Of a stretch of DNA of 64,000 nt, positions 32,760 to 49,260 are shown piece by piece (position 1 is the first letter of the stretch; every line of letters begins with the position of its first letter). The translations under genes were made by a program, and so were the position numbers. The notes under the pieces are model-generated. The model saw only the letters and a list, made by a program, of their open reading frames with translations. It did not search any database and was not told where the DNA came from. Source of the stretch: Enorma phocaeensis (GTDB taxonomy: Bacteria > Actinomycetota > Coriobacteriia > Coriobacteriales > Coriobacteriaceae); assembly GCF_900186505.1 (NCBI RefSeq), contig NZ_LT891970.1, forward strand, positions 232,451-296,450, in the 5' to 3' direction.

Positions 32760-34025
32760 CTAACGTCCAACCATGCTGCCGCCTGGCGTCTTTGATTGTG
32801 TTGGGGTGCCCGCGAGACCGGATTTGCTCTCGTCCATGATGAGCTTGAGCGCGATGATGGGCACCGCGATCCCCAACGCAATGATCACGATGTCGGGAAC
32901 GTTTCGGAGCACTATGTTCTCGAGATCGGTGCCCAAGGTGCCCCATACGTTGTAGACGCCATGCATGACCATGGGAGCCACAAGAGACTTATAGTGATGC
33001 GCAAGGTATCCGAGTGCCAAGCCCAAGATGCCTGCATAGATGCCCTGGACAAGATTCATGTGGAAGATGCCGAAGAAGATCGCCTGGATGAGATTCGCCC
33101 AAGCGAAGGGCACGCCCGCGCGCTCGAGGTACGTGAGTCCAAGCCCGCGGAAACCCGACTCCTCCACGATCGGCGGGAGGATGATGGTCGCGATGAACCA
33201 GGCGACGCCGTAATCGGTCATCCCCGAGCCATCCACCATATCGGTGTACTCCTCGAAGACGTGCGGTAGCAGAATAGCGATGATTACCATGACCACCGTG
33301 GTGAAGTGGTTCATGGCGAAGGCGAGGAACGCAGATTTGAGCATGGGAACAACCCCGAGCCCGCGCCAATTGAGATTAGGCGCGATGCAGAGAACCCGTT
33401 CCCGTGCGAGGGGATCGCTCGGCGAAGCGAAAGGAACCTGAGACGCTGGAGGCACCTGAAGCTGCGCCTGCGGGGCAGCCCAAGCCTGGGCGTTGTTCGC
33501 CTGCTGGCACTGAGCCTGGTACGTGGGCCGGTACGCGGGCTGAGGCGGGTACTGCAGCTGCTGCCAGGCATTCTGCGTAGCAGCATGAGACTGCGGAGCC
33601 TGTGCCGTCTGCTGGCCGGATACGGGCCACTGGCCCGATGGGGCCTGCTGGGCGCTATAGGGCTGCGAAACCGCTTGAGCCTGCTGCGCCCCGGACATCT
33701 GCCCTACCTGCAAAGGCCGATATGCCTGCTGAGCAGCTTGCACCATACGGCGCGCACGGCGGGCATTCTCGATCATGACATACAGCCAACCGAGAATGGG
33801 CGCTCCAAAGGCAACGTAGCAGAGGATCGAATAGACGTTCATGTTCTCCATGAAGAATTCCAGCACGCCCGCAGCTGCGAACCTTCCACCAAAGATCGCG
33901 GGGACCGTCATCGAGACGAACATTACAGCGTAGCTCATGACCGTCGGCAGAATGCACATGAGCAGCAACGCAAGAACCGCAAGCCCGATATTGCACAATC
34001 GCGAACGCTTCACAGGATCCATCAT
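32760..34025 (-). CDS. CPBP (CAAX/Abi) intramembrane metalloprotease with Gln-rich linker
   Basis: 421 residues. Two N-terminal membrane segments (about 12-45 and 66-85), then a cytoplasmic low-complexity stretch (about 97-200) rich in Gln, Ala and Pro, then the CPBP domain with its three motifs: EESGFRG (Glu288, Glu289, Arg293), FFGIFHMN (His322) and MHGVYN (His355, Asn359). Family members cleave membrane proteins or prenylated tails, or act in bacteriocin self-protection. The target here is unknown. It lies downstream of rpoC, after its terminator, and may be expressed separately. Confidence 0.88.
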   Translation of the reverse strand: MMDPVKRSRLCNIGLAVLALLLMCILPTVMSYAVMFVSMTVPAIFGGRFAAAGVLEFFMENMNVYSILCYVAFGAPILGWLYVMIENARRARRMVQAAQQAYRPLQVGQMSGAQQAQAVSQPYSAQQAPSGQWPVSGQQTAQAPQSHAATQNAWQQLQYPPQPAYRPTYQAQCQQANNAQAWAAPQAQLQVPPASQVPFASPSDPLARERVLCIAPNLNWRGLGVVPMLKSAFLAFAMNHFTTVVMVIIAILLPHVFEEYTDMVDGSGMTDYGVAWFIATIILPPIVEESGFRGLGLTYLERAGVPFAWANLIQAIFFGIFHMNLVQGIYAGILGLALGYLAHHYKSLVAPMVMHGVYNVWGTLGTDLENIVLRNVPDIVIIALGIAVPIIALKLIMDESKSGLAGTPTQSKTPGGSMVGR

Positions 34026-34150
34026 CTAAGCGTCCTCCTTGGAATCAAACCTATTCGCACCAGTGTAGCAGGCAGTTAATACATTCCCCGTTTCCCTCGC
34101 CAGCTATCGCTTCAATTCAGCTGCGTCGCATGCAATCTGTCAATATAGGG

Positions 34151-34327
34151 GCATCTCGAAACATGCACACTCATCGAGATGCCGCCAGATCGCCATTTCG
34201 GGCTCTTTTGAAGTCGATTCTGGCTATCCGGGCGGATCTCGATTGGCTACCCATACTCGAGGTGCGGAAATATAGCCATTTTCGTAGAACCTCGATAGGC
34301 CTCCTCGATGAGATGGAATCGAGATGC
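34151..34327. repeat. Dispersed intergenic repeat, copy A
   Basis: GCATCTCG (34151-34158) pairs with CGAGATGC (34175-34182). Ten bases on come CCATTTC, then TTTTGAAGTCGATTCTG (34206-34222), and then GGATCTCG (34234-34241) starts a second, weaker unit (CGAGGTGC at 34258, CCATTTTCG at 34276); a third stem ends with CGAGATGC at 34320-34327. The same order and spacing occurs in copy C. Confidence 0.75.
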
Positions 34328-34363
34328 AGGTTTGCTGCCCTTCGATCCGCTCCCACAGAAAAT

Positions 34364-34391
34364 GGGCCCGCTCCCTATCGGGGACGGGCCC
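34364..34391 (-). terminator. Intrinsic terminator of rpoB-rpoC
   Basis: A 12-bp stem beginning GGGCCCG, with two mismatches, is followed on the minus strand by ATTTTCTG. It lies 43 bases after the rpoC stop. Confidence 0.8.
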
Positions 34392-34434
34392 AAGTACTAC
34401 ACAGCGCTATGCGCGGCGGCGAGCTCGCCGAGCG

Positions 34435-38931
<4,497 letters not shown>

Positions 38932-38937
38932 GGTCAA

Positions 38938-42489
<3,552 letters not shown>

Positions 42490-42584
42490 CAGCAGTTTCC
42501 TCCTTCTTGGAAAGGCGGCTCTCGTCCCTTGGGCTCGCGTTCACGCAGAGCGCGCGCCTTGGGGCCACGTATCGCAACCTATTA

Positions 42585-42612
42585 GTTTATCAATCGCCTA
42601 CCGTTTAGCAAG
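42585..42612 (-). promoter_or_regulatory. Candidate rpoB promoter
   Basis: Minus-strand TTGCTA (42612-42607) and TAAACT (42590-42585) with a 16-base spacer, about 95 bp before the rpoB start, in a locally AT-rich stretch. Needed because rpoB is not co-transcribed from rplJL. Confidence 0.4.
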
Positions 42613-42687
42613 AAAGTCCTTGACTTGCCGCCGAATCTGAAGTAGTGAAAATACTTTGCCGCATCGTTGCAGGTACAAGCTTTAAAG

Positions 42688-42701
42688 CGAACATATGTTC
42701 A
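42688..42701. promoter_or_regulatory. LexA-box-like palindrome
   Basis: CGAACATATGTTCA contains the perfect 12-bp palindrome GAACATATGTTC and differs by one outer base from the Gram-positive SOS-box consensus CGAAC-N4-GTTCG. It lies between the glycosyltransferase stop and the rpoB promoter, not at an obvious gene start. Confidence 0.35.
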
Positions 42702-42716
42702 TGTGTTTTATGTGGG

Positions 42717-43520
42717 CTACTTTCCTCTTCGCGCCATGTTCAAGGCGCACCGCACACCGTCGAGGGCGAGCCGCACCATCTTTTGTGCCGAGTAACGAGT
42801 ATCGCCCGCCACGCGCTCCCCGCGCTCGTAGGCGACCGTACACAAGCTGAACCCCAATGTGGGCACGAGCCCGCGCAGATACAGGCGGTCTTCGTCGATT
42901 GACGCCAGGCGGTCGAGTACGCAGGAGGCCATCAGCCTGAAGTCCGCGTGGTCAAAGACCACTTCGCCGCCGATGAGCTCAAGCAGCCTATAGAAGGCGT
43001 GCGCGGTCGCGCGCTTCATGGCGGAATCTGCCGGGCGCCCGGATCGCACGCCGCAGACGACGTCGAATCCCGCGCGGTACCGATCGACCATGATCCCGAG
43101 CACCGATGGGTCGTCTTGCCCGTCGCAATCGAGCGTGACGGCGGCGTCGACCTTGCCGCGCACGGAGGCAAGGCCGGATGCGAGCGCGCGCTGCTGCCCT
43201 TGGTTCATGCCCAGATGCAACCCGCGCACGCGCCCAGGGTTCGCCGCAGCCGCAGCGTCGATGAGGCTCCACGTTTCATCGTTCGAGCCATCGTCGACAA
43301 GCACGAGGAAGCTCGCCGGTGCGATAGAGCCCGCTGCCGCGAGCCGATCGAGCTCTTCAACGAACCGCGGGATCATGATCGGTAGCACCTCGGCCTCGTT
43401 GAAGCATGGAGTGATGAGTGCCAGAAGAGGGGCGGAACGCCAGGCTTCACGCACCTCGCCGTCCCGCCCCGTACAAGCTGAATCTGTATATTGGGGGCGC
43501 GAACCTTCCGCTCGCGCCAT
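42717..43520 (-). CDS. Family 2 glycosyltransferase (DPM1/GtrB-like, no membrane anchor)
   Basis: 267 residues, GT-A fold. VLVDDGSNDETW binds the nucleotide, LDCDGQDDP supplies the metal-binding DxD, and VVFDHADFRLMA is the QxxRW-like region of undecaprenyl-phosphate sugar transferases. The usual two C-terminal transmembrane helices of GtrB/ArnC are missing; the protein stops soon after the catalytic domain. ATG at 43520 has GGAGGGCGGC upstream. It begins 29 bases after the galU stop and probably uses the UDP-sugar that GalU makes; acceptor unknown. Confidence 0.88.
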   Translation of the reverse strand: MARAEGSRPQYTDSACTGRDGEVREAWRSAPLLALITPCFNEAEVLPIMIPRFVEELDRLAAAGSIAPASFLVLVDDGSNDETWSLIDAAAAANPGRVRGLHLGMNQGQQRALASGLASVRGKVDAAVTLDCDGQDDPSVLGIMVDRYRAGFDVVCGVRSGRPADSAMKRATAHAFYRLLELIGGEVVFDHADFRLMASCVLDRLASIDEDRLYLRGLVPTLGFSLCTVAYERGERVAGDTRYSAQKMVRLALDGVRCALNMARRGK

Positions 43521-43548
43521 GCCGCCCTCCATCATCAAGAGGCCGCGC

Positions 43549-44454
43549 CTAGCGCTTGAGGCCGCCGCGCTCCTCGATGGCATCCCAGAAGGCACCGCTG
43601 AAGCGTGGATCCTCGGCGGCCATGAGGGCGTTGGTGGCCATCCAGCCGGAAGGGGTACCGGTGTCATAGCCGCTGAGCGGGTCGATGACGACAGCGTACA
43701 TGTTCTCGCGGTCAAGCGAGCGAGCCATGGCATCGGTGAGCTGCACCTCGCCGCCAGCACCGGGCTCCTGGTCGGCAAGAAGATCCATGACCAACGGGCT
43801 CAGCAGATAGCGGCCGACGATGTAGAGGTTGGATGGCGCCTCCTCGACTGCGGGCTTCTCCACCAGACCGGAGACACGCCACACCGCGCCCGGCTCGCAA
43901 TCGGCGGCGTCCTCGGAACCCGGCAGCGAACCGGCGCGCTCGCCAGCGATGACACCGTAGCGCGAGACCTCCTCGGGCGCGCAGGGTGCCACCGCGATCA
44001 CGCTTGCGCCGCCATGCGCCTGCGAGACCTCGAGCATCTTCGTGCAGATGTCGCGCCCAGGGACGACGTAGTCGCCGAGCAGCACGAGGAAGCTCTCGCC
44101 CGCCACGGCATCGGCGGCAGAGCGGATCGCATGGCCGAGGCCGCGCGGCTCGTACTGATAGCGGAAATCAACGGGCATGGAGCCGGTGGCAGCGACAGCG
44201 TCGGCGTAAGCCGCCTTGCCGCGCTCGCGCAGCAGACCCTCGAGCGAGCGATCGGGCTGGAAGTAGCTCAGGAGCTCAGGCTTGCCGGGCGAGGTGACGA
44301 TGATGACATCGTCGACGCCCTCGGGTTCGAGCGCCTCCTCCACCACATACTGGATGACCGGCTTGTCCAGCACCGGCAGCATCTCCTTGGGAGTGCACTT
44401 CGTGGAGGGGAGGAAGCGGGTGCCGAGGCCCGCTGCGGGGATGATGGCCTTCAT
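43549..44454 (-). CDS. galU: UTP-glucose-1-phosphate uridylyltransferase
   Basis: 301 residues. AAGLGTRFLPSTKCTPKEMLP is the nucleotide-binding signature (first 25 residues), with VDKP-like LDKPVIQYVVEE next and GLGHAI and VEKP further on. It makes UDP-glucose for envelope glycans. AAAGGAA precedes the ATG. The pair galU-glycosyltransferase is inserted between rplL and rpoB. Confidence 0.96.
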   Translation of the reverse strand: MKAIIPAAGLGTRFLPSTKCTPKEMLPVLDKPVIQYVVEEALEPEGVDDVIIVTSPGKPELLSYFQPDRSLEGLLRERGKAAYADAVAATGSMPVDFRYQYEPRGLGHAIRSAADAVAGESFLVLLGDYVVPGRDICTKMLEVSQAHGGASVIAVAPCAPEEVSRYGVIAGERAGSLPGSEDAADCEPGAVWRVSGLVEKPAVEEAPSNLYIVGRYLLSPLVMDLLADQEPGAGGEVQLTDAMARSLDRENMYAVVIDPLSGYDTGTPSGWMATNALMAAEDPRFSGAFWDAIEERGGLKR

Positions 44455-44687
44455 GGGCGGATGTTCCTTTCGACGCGCCGGGCTGCCCCGCCCGGCGTTG
44501 CCTTGCTGGCAGCATCTTAGCGCCGCGCGGTGTATTCGTCTCCCTCGGGTTCCTATTTCCAGGTTTTCCGCACGAACATCGACTTTCCATAAAGTGTCCC
44601 GCAGGCCTGATCATCCACGTCATTGGCTGCCCGTACCCGAACCCGCACGCACCGACTATCCAAGAAGCGACTTGTGTCCAAATCACA

Positions 44688-44930
44688 GGATCTCGGTGAG
44701 CGGTCGACCCCCCTCCATTCGCCGAGATCCCGGGAGCTAGACAGATTCGGCGATTTTGAGCGCGATTCTGGCTAGCCAGCGGGACCTCGATGAAACCCTG
44801 CCTCTCCATCACACGCCGAGATGCCCAAGAATGGACAGATCCGGGATTCCTAGACGCGGTTCCGGCTAGTTAGCAGGATCTCGGGGCGAGCCAGAGGAAT
44901 CTCGGAGTGAGCCAGCGGAATCTCGGCGAA
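44688..44930. repeat. Dispersed intergenic repeat, copy B (two units)
   Basis: GGATCTCGG (44688-44696) pairs perfectly with CCGAGATCC (44722-44730); then ATTCGGCGATTTTG and CGATTCTGGCTAGCC (44763-44777). A second unit follows about 94 bp on: CCTCGAT, CCGAGATGC (44816-44824), CGGTTCCGGCTAG (44857-44869) and GGATCTCGG (44876-44884). The order of blocks is the same as in copies A and C. Confidence 0.75.
44871..44930. repeat. 21-bp tandem repeat, about three units
   Basis: AGCCAGAGGAATCTCGGAGTG (first 20 bases of the unit shown by its pattern AGCCAGNGGAATCTCGGNG) stands at 44889-44909 and again at 44910-44930, preceded by a shorter degenerate unit at 44871-44888. It grows out of the end of repeat copy B. 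Confidence 0.75.
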
Positions 44931-44938
44931 AACAAAAC

Positions 44939-44960
44939 GGGGCCCGGTTTCCCGGACCCC
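44939..44960 (-). terminator. Intrinsic terminator of rplJ-rplL
   Basis: A 9-bp stem (GGGGCCCGG / CCGGACCCC, one mismatch). The minus-strand continuation is CGTTTTGTTTTCG, a good U-tract. It ends the rplJL unit before the repeats. Confidence 0.85.
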
Positions 44961-45025
44961 GCATGCGAACGATGTTCGCGGCGGCTCATGCCGCCTTCTC
45001 GTGCAGGCGCATGGCCTGCGTCGAG

Positions 45026-45403
45026 TTACTTGAGGGAGACGGCAGCGCCAGCGGCCTCGAGCTTCTCCTTGGCGGCCTCGGCGTCCTCCTTCTTGACACC
45101 CTCGAGAACGGCCTTGGGCGCGCTCTCGACGACCTCCTTGGCCTCCTTGAGGCCGAGGCTGGTGAGCTCACGGACGACCTTGATGACCTGGATCTTCTGA
45201 TCGCCGAAGCCCTCGAGCACGACGTCGAACTCGGTCTTCTCCTCCTCGGCGGGAGCGGCAGCAGCCGGGCCGGCGACGACGGCGGCAGGAGCGGCGGCGG
45301 AGACGCCGAAGGTGTCCTCGATAGCCTTCACGAGCTCGGAAGCCTCAAGAAGGGTCATTTCCTTAAGGGCCTCGATGATCTCTTCGTTGGTAAGCTTAGC
45401 CAT
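45026..45403 (-). CDS. rplL: 50S ribosomal protein L7/L12
   Basis: 125 residues. An N-terminal dimerisation helix (LTNEEIIEALKEMTLLEASELVKAIED), an Ala/Pro/Glu-rich hinge and the C-terminal domain with KIQVIKVVRELTSLGLKEAKEVVE that recruits translation GTPases. ATG at 45403 gives the standard MAKLT start. Confidence 0.98.
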   Translation of the reverse strand: MAKLTNEEIIEALKEMTLLEASELVKAIEDTFGVSAAAPAAVVAGPAAAAPAEEEKTEFDVVLEGFGDQKIQVIKVVRELTSLGLKEAKEVVESAPKAVLEGVKKEDAEAAKEKLEAAGAAVSLK

Positions 45404-45506
45404 GGTAAGCATTCCTTTCGGTTGCCGCGCCTAAGCGCGGTAGTGAACTAACATGCGGCGCGGTTGCGCCAAGGCGCGCGACCATGAGGCCGCGCAGAGC
45501 GGAAGA

Positions 45507-46028
45507 CTACGCAGCCTTCTGCTCGGAAATCTGCTGGACCGTGCGGGCGAGACCGCTCGACACGCCGTTGACGCAGACCGCGATATCGCGGGCGAAGCCG
45601 TTGATAAGGCCAGCGATCTGACCAAGAAGCTGATCCTTCGTGGGGAGCTCGGCGATGGCGTTGACCTCCTCGGCCGTGACCGCCTTGCCCTCGGAAATAC
45701 CGCCCTTGATCTCGAGCACGCCCTTGGACTTCGTAGCGAACTCCTTGAGCGCCTTCGCTGCCTCGACGGGCTCGTTCTCATAGAACACGTAGGCCAGCGG
45801 ACCGGCGAGAATCTCGTCGATGGCAGGCTGGTCCTGGTTCTGGAGCGCGAGACGGACGAGGTTGTTCTTGTAGACCTTCATCTCGGCACCGGCCTCGCGA
45901 AGCTGATGGCGCAGCTCCTGCGCCTGCTTCACGGTAAGGCCGTTGTAGCCAACGACGAACACGCCGTTGTTCTCCTCGATCTTCGACTCGATCTCGGCGA
46001 CCTTGTCGATCTTGTACTGCTGTGGCAT
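45507..46028 (-). CDS. rplJ: 50S ribosomal protein L10
   Basis: 173 residues; GVFVVGYNGLTVKQAQELRHQLREAG and MKVYKNNLVRLAL are family blocks. L10 holds the L7/L12 stalk and binds its own mRNA leader. ATG at 46028 follows GGAGGTGT; about twelve extra in-frame codons upstream have no support. Confidence 0.97.
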   Translation of the reverse strand: MPQQYKIDKVAEIESKIEENNGVFVVGYNGLTVKQAQELRHQLREAGAEMKVYKNNLVRLALQNQDQPAIDEILAGPLAYVFYENEPVEAAKALKEFATKSKGVLEIKGGISEGKAVTAEEVNAIAELPTKDQLLGQIAGLINGFARDIAVCVNGVSSGLARTVQQISEQKAA

Positions 46029-46034
46029 CTGTCG

Positions 46035-46254
46035 TAACACCTCCTCGATTTCTTTCCCAGGCACGACCCGCCAAAAGACCTGCGGGGATGTCTTGGAAAA
46101 GAAAACCCCCGCGCTGCAAAGAGCGACGGGGGCGAGAAGACATAAGAGCTATCTGCTCGACCACCTCGGCTGGCGGGTTTCCCCATTGAGCCTTGGCACT
46201 TGCGCCTTGGCACCGGCTGTCTCTGGCAGCGGGTTCGTGCGTGAACCGCTGGAT
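46035..46254 (-). promoter_or_regulatory. L10 leader RNA with attenuator
   Basis: About 220 bases between the promoter and rplJ. The minus strand contains AGCCGAGGTGG and the following paired region expected of an L10-binding leader, then a terminator-like stem: CCCCCG...CGCT pairing with AGCG...CGGGGG (46106-46132), followed by TTTTCTTTT. L10-L7/L12 feedback through attenuation is known for many Gram-positives and fits what is seen. The exact secondary structure was not computed. Confidence 0.7.
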
Positions 46255-46283
46255 AGTATGACGCTTGGACGCGGCCGCGTCAA
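46255..46283 (-). promoter_or_regulatory. Promoter of rplJ-rplL
   Basis: Minus-strand TTGACG (46283-46278) and CATACT (46260-46255) separated by exactly 17 bases; the leader RNA begins just downstream. Confidence 0.65.
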
Positions 46284-46424
46284 CGGTTGCGCTGTTAGCA
46301 TGCAGGAAATGTGTGCAAGTGCGCCGCTCCGGGGCAAGATGTCCCGCCATGCCGAGCACGCGCCGCCTATTGCGGGGTATGCTGCTTGCGAACACGAAGA
46401 ACCTCAGCGTCGATGAGGAGCCCC

Positions 46425-48215
46425 ATGGCCACCCGCAAATCCTCCACCACCATACGAACGCTCCATTACTTCTGGGGCGTAACCAAAATCCAGTTGCCCA
46501 TGTTCGTCCTTGACGTGGCCGTCACGCTCGGCTACGTCTTCTTCCTCACCTTCGCGAGCCCGCTCATCGTTGGGCGCATCGTCGACATGGTCGGAGCGGG
46601 CGGTGTCAGAAGCGAGGATGTCCTGCCGGTCTTTGGTCCCTACATCGCAGCGCTCGTCGCCGTGAACATCGCAGGCCAGGTATGCAGCAAGCTCCAGGAC
46701 TACGCCTGCGCGAAGCTCGAGATCCGCGCCGGATACGAATTGGGGCGCGAAGCGTTCGACACGCTCTCCAACCAGTCGATGACCTTCCACAACAACCGAT
46801 TCGGCGGCTCGCTCGTGAGCTCCACTCAGAAGTTCGTCTCGGCGTATAGCCTGCTCATGGACAACTTCACCTACTCCGCGCTACCCACCGCCGCGACCGC
46901 CGTGCTCACCATCGCCATGCTCGTCCCACTCGCACCCGCCTATGTTGCCGTGCTCGCGGTCGTGCTCATCGCCTACGTCGTCATCGTGTTCAGGCTCTAC
47001 CGCAAGATCCTGCCCATCAACGCCGCGGCATCTGCCGCGCAGAACCGTCTCTCCGGAGAGCTATCCGACTCGATAACCAATATCCTCGCCGTGAAGACCG
47101 CCGGTCGCGAAGCCTACGAGCAGGGGCTCTTTGAGGAGGCGAACCAGGAGGTCAAGGCAGCCGACAGCCGGCGCATGCGGCGGACCGTCAAGACCGGTGC
47201 GGTAACGAGCTCGCTCATCGTGCTCATGATGGGGCTCGTCGCCGTGTTCATCGCGGGCGGCAACGCATGGTTCGGCATCTCGGCGGGCACGCTCGTCATG
47301 ATGTTCACCTATACCAATTCGCTTACAGGCCGCTTCAACATGCTGTCGCAGATGTTCCAGCAGATCAACCGCTCGTTTGGCGAGGCACACGACCTCACCG
47401 TCGCGCTTGACGAGCCGCGCTTGGTAGATGACGACCCGGGTGCCCCCGATCTCGTGGTGGACGCCGGATCGATCGACTTTTCCGCCATCGATTTCCACTA
47501 TGCGGACGCAAATGCCGAGGACGCGGTGTTCAGCGACTTCAACCTGCACATCCCCGCCGGCCAACGCGTTGGCCTCGTGGGACGCTCGGGTTCGGGAAAG
47601 ACCACGCTCACCACGCTGCTGCTGAGGCTCGCCGATCTTTCGGGCGGATCGATCTCGATCGACGGGCAGGACATCGCGCACGTCAGCCAAGTGAGCCTGC
47701 GCCAGCACATCGCCTACGTGCCGCAAGAGCCGCTTCTGTTCCACCGCACCGTGCGCGAGAACATCGCCTACGGGCGCCCAGACGCCACGGAGGAGGAGAT
47801 CCTTGCCGCCGCGCGCGAGGCAAACGCGCTCGAGTTCATCGAGAAGCTGCCGCGTGGCCTCGATACGCAGGTGGGCGAACGCGGCGTGAAGCTCTCCGGC
47901 GGGCAGCGCCAGCGCGTTGCCATCGCGCGCGCCATCCTCATGGACGCACCGATACTCGTGCTCGACGAGGCGACGAGCGCACTCGACTCAGAGAGCGAGA
48001 AACTCATCCAGGACGCCCTCGAGAACCTCATGCGCGGACGCACCTCGCTCGTCATCGCCCATCGTCTCTCGACCGTCGCCGCGCTCGACCGCATCGTGGT
48101 CATTCGCGACGGCGAGATCGTGGAGGACGGTCGCCATGAAGACCTGATTCGAGCTGGCGGCGAATACGCGCAGCTGTGGAGCCGGCAATCCGGCGCGTTT
48201 TTGGGGAGCGAGTAG
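46425..48215 (+). CDS. ABC exporter, fused membrane and ATPase domains
   Basis: 596 residues, a half-transporter of the MsbA/LmrA type. About six N-terminal membrane helices (residues 20-320), then the ATPase domain with Walker A GRSGSGKTTL, signature LSGGQRQRVAIARA, Walker B ILVLDEATSALD and switch His in VIAHRLS. It should act as a homodimer or with an unlinked partner. GAGGAG lies before the ATG at 46425. The substrate is unknown. The downstream gene begins two bases after its stop, so they are co-transcribed. Confidence 0.93.
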   Translation: MATRKSSTTIRTLHYFWGVTKIQLPMFVLDVAVTLGYVFFLTFASPLIVGRIVDMVGAGGVRSEDVLPVFGPYIAALVAVNIAGQVCSKLQDYACAKLEIRAGYELGREAFDTLSNQSMTFHNNRFGGSLVSSTQKFVSAYSLLMDNFTYSALPTAATAVLTIAMLVPLAPAYVAVLAVVLIAYVVIVFRLYRKILPINAAASAAQNRLSGELSDSITNILAVKTAGREAYEQGLFEEANQEVKAADSRRMRRTVKTGAVTSSLIVLMMGLVAVFIAGGNAWFGISAGTLVMMFTYTNSLTGRFNMLSQMFQQINRSFGEAHDLTVALDEPRLVDDDPGAPDLVVDAGSIDFSAIDFHYADANAEDAVFSDFNLHIPAGQRVGLVGRSGSGKTTLTTLLLRLADLSGGSISIDGQDIAHVSQVSLRQHIAYVPQEPLLFHRTVRENIAYGRPDATEEEILAAAREANALEFIEKLPRGLDTQVGERGVKLSGGQRQRVAIARAILMDAPILVLDEATSALDSESEKLIQDALENLMRGRTSLVIAHRLSTVAALDRIVVIRDGEIVEDGRHEDLIRAGGEYAQLWSRQSGAFLGSE

Positions 48216-48217
48216 GC

Positions 48218-48910
48218 ATGGAAGCTCCGGTATCAGCGACATCGCAGGATGGCGGCGCACCGAGCGCATCGGGTTCCCCCGCCGGGCATGAGGGGCCGGC
48301 TCACCAGATTGAGCGGCGCGTCGCCGTGCTTGCCCCAAGCGAAGGCGCCGGCGACGACGTGCTCGTACAGGCGGCGAAGCTGCTCGTAGACGACCTCGCA
48401 GATGCCTATGCCGCCTACGAGCGCATGTCCTCCTACCAAGGAGACGAAGCTGAAAGGACCCTGTTTATCAAGGCAGATGGGACACCCTGTAGGGCGGTGA
48501 TCGCGCCATGCGCATCCAACGCGATGCCCGATGCCGGCGCCGTTGCCGCCGCCCTCGGCACGCCCCCGCACGATGCGCCCGGATACGACGGGGCGCACGT
48601 GTACCTGGTCGTTGTGAGTCCATCTGAGGACGGGACGGAAGCCCTGTCCAAACTGGGAGAACTCTCCAACTCGCTCCGCACGTACGGCATCGTTCACGCT
48701 GGCTCCGTCATCGTTACCCACGGCGATCAAATTCCAGCGCTGATGCGCACCCCCCGGCTCGGCATGTGGCGCCGCCCGGTCGCGGAGTCCATCGACAGCC
48801 TCATCGCCGCGATGCGCATGGGCAGCGCCCTCGGCGCTCCCATCATCGCCTCCCCTTCCCGGCTCTGGCTGAGACTTCGCAGCTTGCGCTGCAGCAAGGA
48901 TCGCTCCTGA
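48218..48910 (+). CDS. Hypothetical protein, possibly flavodoxin-like
   Basis: 230 residues. A low-complexity N terminus is followed by an alpha/beta-like region (RRVAVLAP, VYLVVVSPS, SVIVTHGDQIP) and a C-terminal helix PRLGMWRRPVAESIDSLI. The tail is reminiscent of NAD(P)H-dependent FMN reductase/flavodoxin-like proteins, but no flavin-binding signature is plain. GGGGAG precedes the ATG. Its position two bases after an ABC exporter suggests a joint role, unknown. Confidence 0.6.
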   Translation: MEAPVSATSQDGGAPSASGSPAGHEGPAHQIERRVAVLAPSEGAGDDVLVQAAKLLVDDLADAYAAYERMSSYQGDEAERTLFIKADGTPCRAVIAPCASNAMPDAGAVAAALGTPPHDAPGYDGAHVYLVVVSPSEDGTEALSKLGELSNSLRTYGIVHAGSVIVTHGDQIPALMRTPRLGMWRRPVAESIDSLIAAMRMGSALGAPIIASPSRLWLRLRSLRCSKDRS

Positions 48911-48950
48911 AAGAGAGGCGGTGGAAAGGCAGTTCCTGCGAATACCGGTT

Positions 48951-49080
48951 TGGTACCACAGCGGGGACGCCCGCACAACAATCGGCTGGTTCCACGGAGC
49001 GGGCGTTCTCATAAGGACCGGCTAACCTCCACGACGGGACCTGGTTCCAAGCCGGGGCGCCCCCACAGGAGCCGACCACA
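48951..49080. repeat. Degenerate tandem repeat, three units
   Basis: Units beginning TGGTACCACAGCGGGGACGC (48951), TGGTTCCACGGAGCGGGCG (48987) and TGGTTCCAAGCCGGGGCGC (49042) share the pattern TGGTNCCA, a GC-rich centre and an end near CCGRC. Hairpins can form between units (GACGCCCGC with GCGGGCGTTC). Confidence 0.6.
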
Positions 49081-49108
49081 AGAAACTGGAAGAAATGGCT
49101 ATTTTGCT

Positions 49109-49260
49109 GCATCTCGGCGCGGTCGTTGGACCGTTCTCGAAATCGAGATGCTGCTAGATAGCCATTTCAAGGCCTTTTAAAGCCGATTCTGTCCAATTGA
49201 GGGCATCTCGGCAAAACCAGCACCATCGAGATGCACCTCAATAGACACTTTCGGTTCAGC
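49109..49260. repeat. Dispersed intergenic repeat, copy C
   Basis: GCATCTCG (49109-49116) pairs with CGAGATGC (49144-49151); ten bases on come GCCATTTC, then CTTTTAAAGCCGATTCTG (49174-49191) and a second GCATCTCG (49203-49210) pairing with CGAGATGC (49227-49234), followed by CACTTTCGG. Block order and spacing match copy A closely. Confidence 0.8.

Larger units (their letters stand above)
34026..34434. other. Intergenic region downstream of rpoC
   Basis: Contains dispersed-repeat copy A and the rpoC terminator. 34026-34150 is AT-richer, includes the upstream region of the protease gene, and shows nothing further that I recognise. Confidence 0.5.
44455..45025. other. Long intergenic region between galU and rplL
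   Basis: Carries dispersed-repeat copy B, a 21-bp tandem repeat and the rplL terminator. 44455-44687 includes the galU upstream region and shows no further gene. Confidence 0.5.
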
